Source: Aquirufa lenticrescens
Lineage (GTDB): Bacteria > Bacteroidota > Bacteroidia > Cytophagales > Spirosomataceae
Assembly: GCF_019916085.1 (NCBI RefSeq)
Contig: NZ_CP049834.1
Location: 1,410,501 to 1,474,500 of the forward strand
Direction: 5' to 3'
Length of the DNA: 64,000 nt
Within the stretch, counting starts at the first letter, position 1. Every line of letters begins with the position of its first letter. The notes beneath the pieces were generated by a model, which was given only the letters and a program-made list of their open reading frames with translations, was not told the origin of the DNA and searched no databases. The translations under genes and the position numbers were made by a program. Positions 1 to 8,681 of the stretch are shown here, piece by piece.

Positions 1-384
1 GATATTGATTTTAACGAAGTCGACCAATTCTGGCTTAAAGAAAAAGTCGATGCCGGATTAGTTACTTTTAATTCAGTGCATCCTAGATGGTCTTATGCTA
101 GAATTGAAGAGGGTCTTGTGGTTCAAACTGCTGAAAAAAATCCAATTAGCAACCAATCTATAGCTGGATATTATTACTTTCAAAACTCAGAGTTGTTTTT
201 TAAGGCAGCTTTTCAAACAATTAAAAATGATGTACAACTTGAAGGGATGTACTATATATCCCCAGTTATTAATCAATATGTCTTAAATAATCTAAAAGTA
301 AAATCTTTTAAGATTGACAATAAAAAATTCAATTCATTCTACTCTCCACAGATGATGGCAGAATATGAGCGAAATATTAGATAA
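1..384 (+). CDS. Sugar nucleotidyltransferase, C-terminal part (cut by window edge)
   Basis: The reading frame is open from base 1, so the start lies outside the window; 127 residues are visible. The segment HPRWSYARIEEG followed by a run ending in GYYYF aligns by eye with NPKWSFAKIDNK...GIYLF of the nucleotidyltransferase at 758-1492, so the two are paralogues. Family knowledge: such enzymes activate a sugar or similar phosphate with an NTP. The substrate cannot be told, because the N-terminal nucleotide-binding signature is missing. It heads the visible part of a cytoplasmic polysaccharide precursor operon, six bases before the cupin gene. Confidence 0.7.
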   Translation, partial: DIDFNEVDQFWLKEKVDAGLVTFNSVHPRWSYARIEEGLVVQTAEKNPISNQSIAGYYYFQNSELFFKAAFQTIKNDVQLEGMYYISPVINQYVLNNLKVKSFKIDNKKFNSFYSPQMMAEYERNIR

Positions 385-390
385 TTTAAG

Positions 391-714
391 ATGTTAGAAA
401 AATTCGAACTTAAAGATATGATTAAAGGGTGGTTCATAGGAGACTTTGATCCAACTTTGTATAAAACCAATGATGTAGAGGTCGCAATAAAGCATTATAA
501 AGCAGGAGATTTTGAAGAAAGGCATTATCACAAAATAGCAACTGAATTCACAATTGTTTTAAATGGCCAAATTGAAATGGATGGCAATAAGTATAATAAT
601 AATGATATTGTAAAAATAGTCCCAGGAGTTTCAACTGATTTTAAAGCTATAACTGATGTTACAACTGTAGTAATTAAAATACCTGGTGCTTTGAATGATA
701 AATATTTTATTTGA
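391..714 (+). CDS. Small cupin-domain protein
   Basis: A 107-residue single-domain protein. Residues about 37-58 match cupin motif 1: a glycine, then HYH, then a glutamate four residues later, then LNG. The second motif has no obvious histidine, so metal binding may be partial. It sits between two related nucleotidyltransferase genes, six bases after the first and 43 before the second. Small cupins in sugar clusters can be epimerases, isomerases or binding proteins; no specific reaction can be assigned. It could equally be a non-catalytic sensor for a small ligand. Confidence 0.75.
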   Translation: MLEKFELKDMIKGWFIGDFDPTLYKTNDVEVAIKHYKAGDFEERHYHKIATEFTIVLNGQIEMDGNKYNNNDIVKIVPGVSTDFKAITDVTTVVIKIPGALNDKYFI

Positions 715-757
715 TTTTAAAGAGTTAAAAATTTGAATTTTTTAAATAAAAAAAGTT

Positions 758-1492
758 ATGATTAACATTGTTATTCCTATGGCTGGGGAAGGTATAAGAT
801 TTGTAAATGCCGGATATAAAAAGCCTAAACCGTTTATTGATGTAGCTGGTAAAGCAATGATTGAAAGGGTAATAGAAAATTTACAATGTTTGGATGCCCG
901 CTTCATTTTAATTGGAAGGAAAGAACACCTAAAAAGAGAGTATGAGTTTGTTAATTATTTAAAAAAGAGATTTGATGCAATTTTTTTGGAAATTGATAAT
1001 AAAACTGAGGGTACGGCATGCACAGTATTATATGCAAGAAAGTATATAAATAATAATGAACCTTTACTAATCGCAAATTCTGATCAAATTGTTGATATTA
1101 AAATACAGAGTTTTATTGATGATTTTAAGTTGAGAGAACTTGATGGATCAATACTCACATTTTCTGACCTTGAACAAAATCCCAAATGGTCTTTTGCCAA
1201 AATTGATAATAAGGGATTAGTAATTGAAGTTCAAGAAAAAAAAGTAATTTCTGAGTTTGCTACAGTTGGAATATATTTGTTTAAAAGTGGGAAAGACTTT
1301 GTTAATTATTCGCTAGATATGATAGTTAGGAATATAAGGGTAAATAATGAGTTTTATACTTGTCCAGTCTATAATCATGCTATTGAAGATTTTAAAAAAA
1401 TAGGAATATATAATATTCTGCAATCAGAAATGAATGGAATTGGAACTCCTGAAGATCTAAATCTATATTTGAAGAAATTAAATAATGTCTAG
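758..1492 (+). CDS. Sugar-1-phosphate-type nucleotidyltransferase
   Basis: A 244-residue NTP transferase. The N-terminus carries VIPMAGEGIRF (the glycine-rich nucleotide loop) and then KPKPFID; ANSDQIVD near residue 110 supplies the metal-binding aspartate expected after the central strand. It has about the length of a stand-alone catalytic domain with no regulatory extension. It is a paralogue of the partial gene at 1-384. Its end overlaps the start of the next gene by eight bases (ATGTCTAG), so translation is coupled. Likely role: making an activated precursor for the polysaccharide; the substrate is not identified. Confidence 0.8.
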   Translation: MINIVIPMAGEGIRFVNAGYKKPKPFIDVAGKAMIERVIENLQCLDARFILIGRKEHLKREYEFVNYLKKRFDAIFLEIDNKTEGTACTVLYARKYINNNEPLLIANSDQIVDIKIQSFIDDFKLRELDGSILTFSDLEQNPKWSFAKIDNKGLVIEVQEKKVISEFATVGIYLFKSGKDFVNYSLDMIVRNIRVNNEFYTCPVYNHAIEDFKKIGIYNILQSEMNGIGTPEDLNLYLKKLNNV

Positions 1493-3005
1493 GAAAAGAA
1501 AAGCTTTATTTGGCTTTTCAGCTGACTTAGCTGGTCAGGCAATGAGTACAATACTTTCGTTATTTGCTGTGCCGATTATTATTTCTAGTATTCCAAAATT
1601 AGAATATGGTTTTTGGTTGACTATTGGATCTATAATGTCTTGGATTGCGATTTCTGATTTAGGTATTGGCATGGCATTAAGCAGAAATTTAATTTCAATT
1701 ATTCATAATGAAAATGATAATTATAAATTCAAAAAAGTAGATAAGTTCGTAAGCACATCTTTAATTATATTTTTGTTGTGTGGAAGTTTATTTTTTTTAG
1801 TCGCTTTTTTGGTTTTTCCGTATACAATTATTTGGTTTAAAGTGCCTAACACGGGGTATTATAATTATAAAATAACTTATTTTATTTGCACTTTGGCTGG
1901 ATCAATATCTTTGCCCCTTTCTATTTATTCTGGTATTCTTGAGGCAGTACAAAGATTGGCTTTGAACAGAAACATAAATACGATTTCAAATATTATCAAT
2001 TTATTATTAGGGATGATATTAATTTATTATTTTAATAGTGCTGTTTTTTTATCATTAGCGTTATTGATTTCAGTAACTTTTAAGTCATTCGTATCATACA
2101 TATATTCCAAGAAGTACTTGGATTATAAATTTTCAATGTCATTTTTTTCAATAAGTTATGCAAAATCTTTATTGAGTTTCGGAGGCTATTTTCAAATCGG
2201 CAAAATTGCAAATACTGTTGCAACCAATACAGATTCAGTATTTATTTCAAAATATTTATCGGCTGATAACCTACCGGCATATAATTTTAGTTCAAAGCTT
2301 TATCAAATTTTCGGAATAGTTTTATCGAGTAAAATTCCTCAAGCATTGTTTTCTGGATTATCCGAGGTTGTTGAATCAAGTGCTTCAGATAAAATTTATA
2401 GTGTTTTTAAAGTAATATTTAAATTACTCTTAAGAATTGCATTATTCAGTGCTGCATTTACTTATTTCTTTAATATTGTTTTTATTAAATTGTGGGTGGG
2501 AGATATTTATTATGCAGGGGAGATGGTTAATTATGTTTTGGTATATTTAATTTTATATGAAACATTAGTTAGAGGGACATCTGCTATAATTTATGCTTTT
2601 GGGGAGCTTAGAAATTGGGCGTTTGTATCATTTTTTGAAGCGATTTTGAATGTGGTATTAAGTTTATTCTTAATTCAAAAATATGACATTTTTGGTCTAT
2701 TATTAGCTACAGCTATTAGTAGAACATTGACCTCAGGCCTATATTTATTATACTTTCTTATAGAAAAAAACATTTTAGATTTTACTTATTTAATAACTTC
2801 GCTAACTATTGTTTTAAAAAGTGTTCCTACAATTATCTTTATGTTTCTATGTAGTATTTTTGTAGATATAAATAATTGGTTTGATTTATTTATTTTCAGC
2901 TTTTGTTTTTGTCTAGTAAATCTTATTTCATTTGATTTATTAACGTTAGTTAAATACAGAAATGAAAATTTTAACATAATTTTTAGTAAAATTTTAGGCA
3001 CCTAA
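1485..3005 (+). CDS. wzx: Wzx-type polysaccharide flippase
   Basis: A 506-residue, strongly hydrophobic protein with about twelve or more membrane segments and short polar loops, typical of the MATE/MOP polysaccharide transporter family. Family role: flipping undecaprenyl-linked repeat units across the inner membrane. The N-terminal region (GFSADLAGQAMSTILSLF) has the usual amphipathic start before TM1. The start overlaps the previous gene and the stop is two bases before the next. It is the first of two flippases in the window; the other is at 29611-31059. Confidence 0.85.
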   Translation: MSRKRKALFGFSADLAGQAMSTILSLFAVPIIISSIPKLEYGFWLTIGSIMSWIAISDLGIGMALSRNLISIIHNENDNYKFKKVDKFVSTSLIIFLLCGSLFFLVAFLVFPYTIIWFKVPNTGYYNYKITYFICTLAGSISLPLSIYSGILEAVQRLALNRNINTISNIINLLLGMILIYYFNSAVFLSLALLISVTFKSFVSYIYSKKYLDYKFSMSFFSISYAKSLLSFGGYFQIGKIANTVATNTDSVFISKYLSADNLPAYNFSSKLYQIFGIVLSSKIPQALFSGLSEVVESSASDKIYSVFKVIFKLLLRIALFSAAFTYFFNIVFIKLWVGDIYYAGEMVNYVLVYLILYETLVRGTSAIIYAFGELRNWAFVSFFEAILNVVLSLFLIQKYDIFGLLLATAISRTLTSGLYLLYFLIEKNILDFTYLITSLTIVLKSVPTIIFMFLCSIFVDINNWFDLFIFSFCFCLVNLISFDLLTLVKYRNENFNIIFSKILGT

Positions 3006-3007
3006 CT

Positions 3008-3775
3008 ATGTTAATAATTGATATTAAAAATAAGCTTTACAATATATTTTATATTTTGAAAGCTATTAAATATTATATTAAACGTAATTTTTTATTTTGT
3101 AATAAAAGTTTAATAATACAAAGAGGTGCATGCTTGACAAATGACTCATTAAAAATTTCATATCCAAATGCGAATGTTTTGAATTTTCAGAAATCAAGAG
3201 TCGACCTTCTGAATGCACAGTATGAATATAAATGTAATCCTAATCTTTTTGATGTAAGTTTAGTCAGCCCTTCATTGTATAATTTGTATATTGATCAATT
3301 CTCTGGATTTTGGGCTAAACTTCATAATAAAGAAGTACTGATTATTGATTCATACTCTGAATTAACGGACCAACTCTTTATTAATTTGAAAGATAACAGG
3401 ATTAGGTTTTGTGCAAATTTTTCAGATGTTAAGTCTGATTTTTCTGATTATTATTTTTGTAATGGGCTTTTAGATAATGCCGAAATATATTTAAATTATG
3501 ATCTTTTTTTCAGTAGGATTAGAGAAGTTAATCCGGGTTTGAAAATTATATATGTTTTCTTTCCTATGGGTTATGAGAAAAGAGTTAAATATATAAATCA
3601 AAATTTTTTCATTGAGGATGCTATAAATAAGCTTGTTAGTAAGTATCATTTAACTATTATAAAAGTGCCAGATGAATTGTTAGAAGTCGAAAGAGAAGAT
3701 GATTTTCCATATCATTATAATGAATCTGTTTATAAGTACATCGCAAATAAATTAAATTACACATATGATCTTTAG
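3008..3775 (+). CDS. Protein of unknown function, possibly DUF6270/SGNH-like
   Basis: 255 residues, basic N-terminus, no clear signal peptide or membrane segment. A strand-like VLIIDSYSELTDQLF near residue 110 and a C-terminal segment DFPYHYNESVYKYIANKL resemble features I associate with DUF6270 proteins of surface-sugar clusters, which have an SGNH-hydrolase-like layout. This is a weak by-eye resemblance. It lies between the flippase and a DUF268 gene, which suggests modification of the repeat unit, but no reaction can be assigned. Confidence 0.5.
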   Translation: MLIIDIKNKLYNIFYILKAIKYYIKRNFLFCNKSLIIQRGACLTNDSLKISYPNANVLNFQKSRVDLLNAQYEYKCNPNLFDVSLVSPSLYNLYIDQFSGFWAKLHNKEVLIIDSYSELTDQLFINLKDNRIRFCANFSDVKSDFSDYYFCNGLLDNAEIYLNYDLFFSRIREVNPGLKIIYVFFPMGYEKRVKYINQNFFIEDAINKLVSKYHLTIIKVPDELLEVEREDDFPYHYNESVYKYIANKLNYTYDL

Positions 3776-4547
3776 AAGAATTTATCATTTTTTTAATTTT
3801 TTTGGAATCAATCTAAAAAAATTTATATTTACACTTATTAGATTACCTCGCTATTTATTTACTTATTTTCAATTTGTCAATTCAAAGAAAAATAGTGAAT
3901 TTAAAATATCAAAATTGTTTCCGTGTATAGATGACGTTTTTGAAAAAAGTGGAATAGCAAGAGGTCATTACTTTTATCAGGATTTATTTGTTGCTAAGAT
4001 GATTCATCATAATGCTCCAATAATCCACTTTGATATTGGATCTAGAATTGATGGTTTTGTAGCTCATGTTGCCAGTTTCCGTAAAATTAATATTTTTGAT
4101 ATTCGATCATTAGATAATTTTGACGTGAATGTTACATTTCATCAATTAGATTTAATGAGTGAAATTCCTTCTGAATATTTTGAAATTACTGATTCTATTT
4201 CATGTTTGCATACTTTGGAGCATTTTGGATTAGGTAGATATGGAGATAAAATTGATGCATTTGGTTATCTAAAAGGATTTAAGAATATAACCTCTTTGAT
4301 TAAGCAAAATGGGTTATTTTATTTCTCTGTCCCGATTGGCCCTCAAAGAATTGAATTCAATGCACATAGGGTTTTCTCTTTAAATTATTTGTTAGCAATG
4401 TTTAAAAATGACTTTGATGTTATAAATTTTTCGTTTGTTGATGATATTGGGGATTTTTATGAAAATGTTATTTTATCTGAGGAAAGAATAGAGAATAATT
4501 GTGATTGCATTTATGGTTGTGGGATTTTTATATTAAAGAAAAGGTAA
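3765..4547 (+). CDS. DUF268 family protein, methyltransferase-like
   Basis: 260 residues. HFDIGSRIDGFVAHVASF, SCLHTLEHFGLGRYGD and SVPIGPQRIEFNAHRVFS are hallmark segments of the DUF268 family. The order (a glycine-bearing first strand, an acidic second strand FDIRSLD, then a late PIG segment) recalls a class I SAM-dependent methyltransferase fold, but the activity of the family is not established to my knowledge. The first 40 residues are basic and aromatic and may touch the membrane. The start overlaps the upstream gene by eleven bases. Confidence 0.8.
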   Translation: MIFRRIYHFFNFFGINLKKFIFTLIRLPRYLFTYFQFVNSKKNSEFKISKLFPCIDDVFEKSGIARGHYFYQDLFVAKMIHHNAPIIHFDIGSRIDGFVAHVASFRKINIFDIRSLDNFDVNVTFHQLDLMSEIPSEYFEITDSISCLHTLEHFGLGRYGDKIDAFGYLKGFKNITSLIKQNGLFYFSVPIGPQRIEFNAHRVFSLNYLLAMFKNDFDVINFSFVDDIGDFYENVILSEERIENNCDCIYGCGIFILKKR

Positions 4548-4551
4548 ACTA

Positions 4552-5559
4552 GTGGAATTTAATCTTTTATATATTGGGCCTTTAAATAAAAATGGTACAT
4601 GCTATCAGAGGAGTATTGCATTTGAAAAAATTTTTTCTAACGTAGAAAAAATAGATACATATCTTTACAAGAGTTCCTTTTTTTATTATTTCAATGTTTT
4701 ATTAAACAAATTTAATGTTTGGTTAGACTTTGTTGGGGTAAATAATTCTATACTAAGTGTTAATAAAAAATATGACCTTATTTGGATTGATAAGGGATTG
4801 ATAATTAAGGATAGTTCTTTAAAATATTTGAAGGAAAGGTTTGCTTCTAAATTAATTCATTACTCTCCTGACGATATGTTAAATCCTGGGAATCAATCTT
4901 TTTACTATTTGGAGGCTTTATCTACTTATGACGTTCATATTACTACTAAATCATATAATGTAGACGAGTTGAAGAACTTGGGGGCTAAAAAAGTCATTTT
5001 TATAAATAACTCTTTTGATGATTTATATCATGTAAGAGTGCCTAATATTTGTCAAAAATTTGATATTGGGTTTATTGGGTCATTTGAAAAAGAGCGTGCT
5101 GCAATTTTGCTCAACCTTGCCAAGAAAGGATTTTCGATGGTTATTAGAGGTAATTGGCCTATCAGGTGGGTTAAGATTTTAAAAGATTATAATGTTGATA
5201 TATTATCTAATGAATTGTATTTTCCAGACTATAGTTTGTTTATTGCCAGTTGTAAGATTAATCTTTGCTTTTTGAGAAAAGCGAATAGGGATTTACAAAC
5301 AACAAGATCTATTGAAATACCAGCTATGGGGGGGTTTATGTTAGCCGAGGATACCTCAGAACATAGAAGTCTTTTTGTTAGTGATGACCAAGCTGTCTTT
5401 TTTTCTAATGAAGAGGAACTCGAAGAAAAAATTAGCTTCTATTTGCGTAATGATGATTTAAGAAAAACAATTGCGGAGAATGGATATATGAGAACAATTG
5501 ACTCGGGGTATTCTAATTATAGGTCCTTTTCTATTCTATTTGATAAAATTTTAAAGTAA
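4552..5559 (+). CDS. CgeB-like glycosyltransferase
   Basis: 335 residues, with a GTG start four bases after the upstream stop. IHYSPDDML at the end of the N-terminal domain and RSIEIPAMGGFMLAED in the C-terminal domain are typical of CgeB-like, GT-B-fold glycosyltransferases. The same two blocks occur in the gene at 6478-7674. Likely role: addition of one sugar to the lipid-linked repeat unit at the cytoplasmic face. A run of seven Gs (5328-5334) encodes part of the MGG motif; it stands out in such AT-rich DNA. Confidence 0.75.
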   Translation: MEFNLLYIGPLNKNGTCYQRSIAFEKIFSNVEKIDTYLYKSSFFYYFNVLLNKFNVWLDFVGVNNSILSVNKKYDLIWIDKGLIIKDSSLKYLKERFASKLIHYSPDDMLNPGNQSFYYLEALSTYDVHITTKSYNVDELKNLGAKKVIFINNSFDDLYHVRVPNICQKFDIGFIGSFEKERAAILLNLAKKGFSMVIRGNWPIRWVKILKDYNVDILSNELYFPDYSLFIASCKINLCFLRKANRDLQTTRSIEIPAMGGFMLAEDTSEHRSLFVSDDQAVFFSNEEELEEKISFYLRNDDLRKTIAENGYMRTIDSGYSNYRSFSILFDKILK

Positions 5560-6506
5560 TGTCTGAAGTTAAGTTTTCTATTATTATACCTACTTATAAT
5601 ATGTCTAGATTTTTAGTCGAGGCTATTGAAAGTTGCAATAATCAAACGTACAAAAATTTTGAAATTATTGTTTTAGATAATAATTCAAGTGATAATACTG
5701 AATTAATTATTGCTCCATATATATCAAATAGATTAACTTATCATAAAAATAGTACTAATATAGGGGCGATTAACAACTTTAATCTTGGGCTTGAAAAATG
5801 TACCGGTGATTATATTAAGTTTTTAGAGGCAGATGATTTCCTTGCTGAAAATTGTTTAGAAGTATTAGCAGATAAATTAAAAGAGTATAATTACCCTGAA
5901 TTAATTTCATCAGGTCGTTATTATATCAATGAAAACTCAATTGTTTTTTCAAATTATTCAGCTAATAATGAAGTATATTTTTCTGAAAATTACTCAGGTT
6001 ATCGTAGTTTAATATTTGGAAATGAATTTGGAACACCTTCTGATATAGCTATTAAAGCTTCAATAGTTGACAATAATTTTAAATTTGATTCGCTCTATAT
6101 TGATTATTTAAATGATTGGGATTTGTGGATTAGGGTGGCTAAAAGTTTTAACAGTTTAATTTTAAAGGATAAATTATGCTATGTAAGACGTCATGAAGGC
6201 CAAATGGGAAATACAGGGATACAATCAAATAAAGATGTTCGAGTTAACTATTTAATGATTAATAAATTATATGATAAATGGTCGCTTTTATTTTTTTTAA
6301 TTTCTGCAAAAAATATTCTATATTTTTTTTATAGGTCTTTGAATATAGCCTTTAAAAATAATGGTTCTTTGGTGAATTTTCGAAATTTTATTGCTATCAC
6401 ATTTAATTATTTTGGTGCATTAAATTTGGGTATTATTTTTATATTTTCACCCTTATTATTTATTTCTTATTTTCTAATTGAACTTAAACTTAAGTACATT
6501 GATTAA
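5559..6506 (+). CDS. Family 2 glycosyltransferase with C-terminal membrane segments
   Basis: 315 residues. The GT-A nucleotide-binding start SIIIPTYNMSRFLVEAIES, then VLDNNSSDNT, then the metal-binding EADD near residue 92 identify GT2. NDWDLWIRVA and RRHEGQMG near residues 185-215 are the usual acceptor-side motifs. The last 75 residues are hydrophobic, probably one or two membrane helices that anchor the enzyme at the inner membrane. The start codon shares a base with the upstream stop (TAATG). Donor and acceptor are unknown. Confidence 0.85.
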   Translation: MSEVKFSIIIPTYNMSRFLVEAIESCNNQTYKNFEIIVLDNNSSDNTELIIAPYISNRLTYHKNSTNIGAINNFNLGLEKCTGDYIKFLEADDFLAENCLEVLADKLKEYNYPELISSGRYYINENSIVFSNYSANNEVYFSENYSGYRSLIFGNEFGTPSDIAIKASIVDNNFKFDSLYIDYLNDWDLWIRVAKSFNSLILKDKLCYVRRHEGQMGNTGIQSNKDVRVNYLMINKLYDKWSLLFFLISAKNILYFFYRSLNIAFKNNGSLVNFRNFIAITFNYFGALNLGIIFIFSPLLFISYFLIELKLKYID

Positions 6507-7674
6507 ACGTTTTGCTCATAAATATAGGATAATAAGCATTTACTATTATTTTCTTAAATGTTGGTATTCTCTTCAAATACTTATTAAAGAATTTGTATTC
6601 AATAAACTTATATATTCTCCAATCTATAATGTTGATAACAATAATTTAGCGGCACTAAAATTATTGAAAAATAGTTTAAATAATAGGGGAATAGCTTGGC
6701 CTCTTAAGAGTGATTTGAATCCACATATTGTATATGCCTCCATACCATCTGTTTGGGAGTTAGAAAATATTCCAGAATCGCTTAATAAAATCACATCAAA
6801 CGTCTCATATTATTATACTAAAGATTTTGACATTGATTTTTCTTCTTCTAGATCAAAGGCTATAAAATTAAATGATAGTCTATTTTATGACTGGGTTGTA
6901 AAGCAAAACAATATTTGTAAAATAGATGTAATTATTACTTATTTTTCTGGGGGGGAAATTAGTTCTTCAACGATTACAAAAATTAGTAATCTTGGAATTC
7001 CAATTATAACGTTTCATTTAGATGATAGGTTACATTTCTTCGGGAGATTAGTAGGATTTAAATTTTCAGGTCCTTTTAGTGTTTGTCGAAGCTATGATTT
7101 AAACTTATCAAGTTGTATTTATTCCTTAAATCAGTATAAGTTTTTTAATTCAAATGTTTATTATTGGCCTGAAGGAGCTAATACAGATTTTTTTAAACCT
7201 AACTTCGGTTCGATAAAAAAATATGACGTTGTTTTTGTAGGTAGTAAATATGGGGCAAGAAAGCAGTTAGTTGAATTTTTATTAAAGAAAGGCATTAATG
7301 TTACCTGTTTTGGGCGTGGTTGGGATAATGGTAGTATAAGTTCGTCTGACTATATTGAAATAGTTAATCAATCCAAAATAGTTTTAGGTCTTGGTTATAT
7401 TTCATTTACAAAGTATCAAACTTTAAAAGGTAGAGATTTTGAAATACCATCATGTGGCGCTCTATATTTAACAACACATAATGAGGAGTTGAGTATGCTT
7501 TTTGAAATTGATAAGGATATTGTGACATATAATAATTTTAATGATTGTTGTGATAAGATTTTATATTATTTGAGAAACGAAAGTGCTGCTGTTGAAATTC
7601 AAATTAACGCCAGAAATAAGGTTTTAACATCTCATTCTTGGGAAAAGCGTTTTAGAGAAATTTTGTTTGAATGA
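6478..7674 (+). CDS. CgeB-like glycosyltransferase
   Basis: 398 residues from a TTG at 6478; a second in-frame TTG at 6499 would overlap the upstream gene less and is also plausible. ITFHLDDRLHFFGR closes the N-terminal half, and FEIPSCGALYLTTHNEEL marks the C-terminal GT-B domain, matching the gene at 4552-5559. Role: transfer of a sugar to the growing repeat unit (family inference). A run of seven Gs (6949-6955) lies in the coding region; losing or gaining a base there would truncate the protein. Confidence 0.7.
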   Translation: MNLNLSTLIKRFAHKYRIISIYYYFLKCWYSLQILIKEFVFNKLIYSPIYNVDNNNLAALKLLKNSLNNRGIAWPLKSDLNPHIVYASIPSVWELENIPESLNKITSNVSYYYTKDFDIDFSSSRSKAIKLNDSLFYDWVVKQNNICKIDVIITYFSGGEISSSTITKISNLGIPIITFHLDDRLHFFGRLVGFKFSGPFSVCRSYDLNLSSCIYSLNQYKFFNSNVYYWPEGANTDFFKPNFGSIKKYDVVFVGSKYGARKQLVEFLLKKGINVTCFGRGWDNGSISSSDYIEIVNQSKIVLGLGYISFTKYQTLKGRDFEIPSCGALYLTTHNEELSMLFEIDKDIVTYNNFNDCCDKILYYLRNESAAVEIQINARNKVLTSHSWEKRFREILFE

Positions 7675-8681
7675 AATTTTTTAGAAGTAATTTAGAAATT
7701 GTTTTTAGATCTGGTTTAATTGGAGATACACTTGTTTGTTTACCTGCATTGTCTTTATTGAAGTCAAAAAGCGGATCAAAAATATTATATATTTCTTTGA
7801 AAGAAAGTAAATATCATATTGTTCCACAAGATATAATAGGAGGTTTTGATTTAATTGATTATTATCTGCCTTTGAGATACTATAATAAGGGTCTTTTTTT
7901 AATTGATATTTTCAAGGTTGTTAAGTTTGTTTTTTGTTTTAATTGTAAAAATGTTTTTCATTTAGAAACGTTCGAATTTAATTATAAGCTAAAGAAGTTT
8001 TTTTTCTATTCATTAGGTATTAAAAATTTTTATTTTGAAAAATCCTATTGTAACAACAAAATTAGTATCCGATTGGTTGACATCATAAGACAAAAATATG
8101 TATCTGATTTTAATTCTAATTTTAAATTATCCCCAAGATTAAGTTCTAGTGATAGATTCGAAAGTTATTCAAATTCAATAAAGGGTGTTAATTATTATGT
8201 TGTAGGGGCTTGTACAAATTTCAAATCCAAATTATGGGATAAAGACAATTTTATTTATATATGTCTAAATTTATACAAGAGGTTTCAATTAGTGCCCGTA
8301 TTTTATGGGTCAAAGGCTGATTATGATTATTGTAATTTAATTTTAAATGAAGTAGGAGTAGGGTTAAATCTTGCTGGTTCATTTGATATTACTGAAAGTT
8401 TGATGTTTTTTAAAAAATCTAAATTTTATTTAGGTAACGATACAGGGGTAATGCATATGGGTTCTATGATGGGCGTAACCTGCTTCACAATTTTTTCTTC
8501 AATTGAAAAAGATAATAAATGGTTACCTTATGGTAATAATCATTTTAATTTTAAATCTAAAGTTATCTGTGAAGGATGCAAGCTTAAGGAGTGTATTGAG
8601 TTTAATAATTTATGCACTAAGTTGATACTTAAAGAAGATGTTTTAAACGAAATATCTAACTACATTGAAAGAACGGCATAA
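7671..8681 (+). CDS. Family 9 glycosyltransferase (heptosyltransferase-like)
   Basis: 336 residues. FRSGLIGDTLVCLPAL at the N-terminus and YLGNDTGVMHMGSMMG near residue 260 are the GT9 signatures; the latter is the donor-binding loop containing the D-T-G triplet. A cysteine-containing tail (CEGCKLKEC) near the C-terminus matches the small cysteine motif seen in many GT9 enzymes. The start overlaps the upstream stop (ATGA). GT9 enzymes usually add heptose or related sugars to LPS-like acceptors; here it may add a sugar of this cassette. Confidence 0.8.
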   Translation: MKFFRSNLEIVFRSGLIGDTLVCLPALSLLKSKSGSKILYISLKESKYHIVPQDIIGGFDLIDYYLPLRYYNKGLFLIDIFKVVKFVFCFNCKNVFHLETFEFNYKLKKFFFYSLGIKNFYFEKSYCNNKISIRLVDIIRQKYVSDFNSNFKLSPRLSSSDRFESYSNSIKGVNYYVVGACTNFKSKLWDKDNFIYICLNLYKRFQLVPVFYGSKADYDYCNLILNEVGVGLNLAGSFDITESLMFFKKSKFYLGNDTGVMHMGSMMGVTCFTIFSSIEKDNKWLPYGNNHFNFKSKVICEGCKLKECIEFNNLCTKLILKEDVLNEISNYIERTA

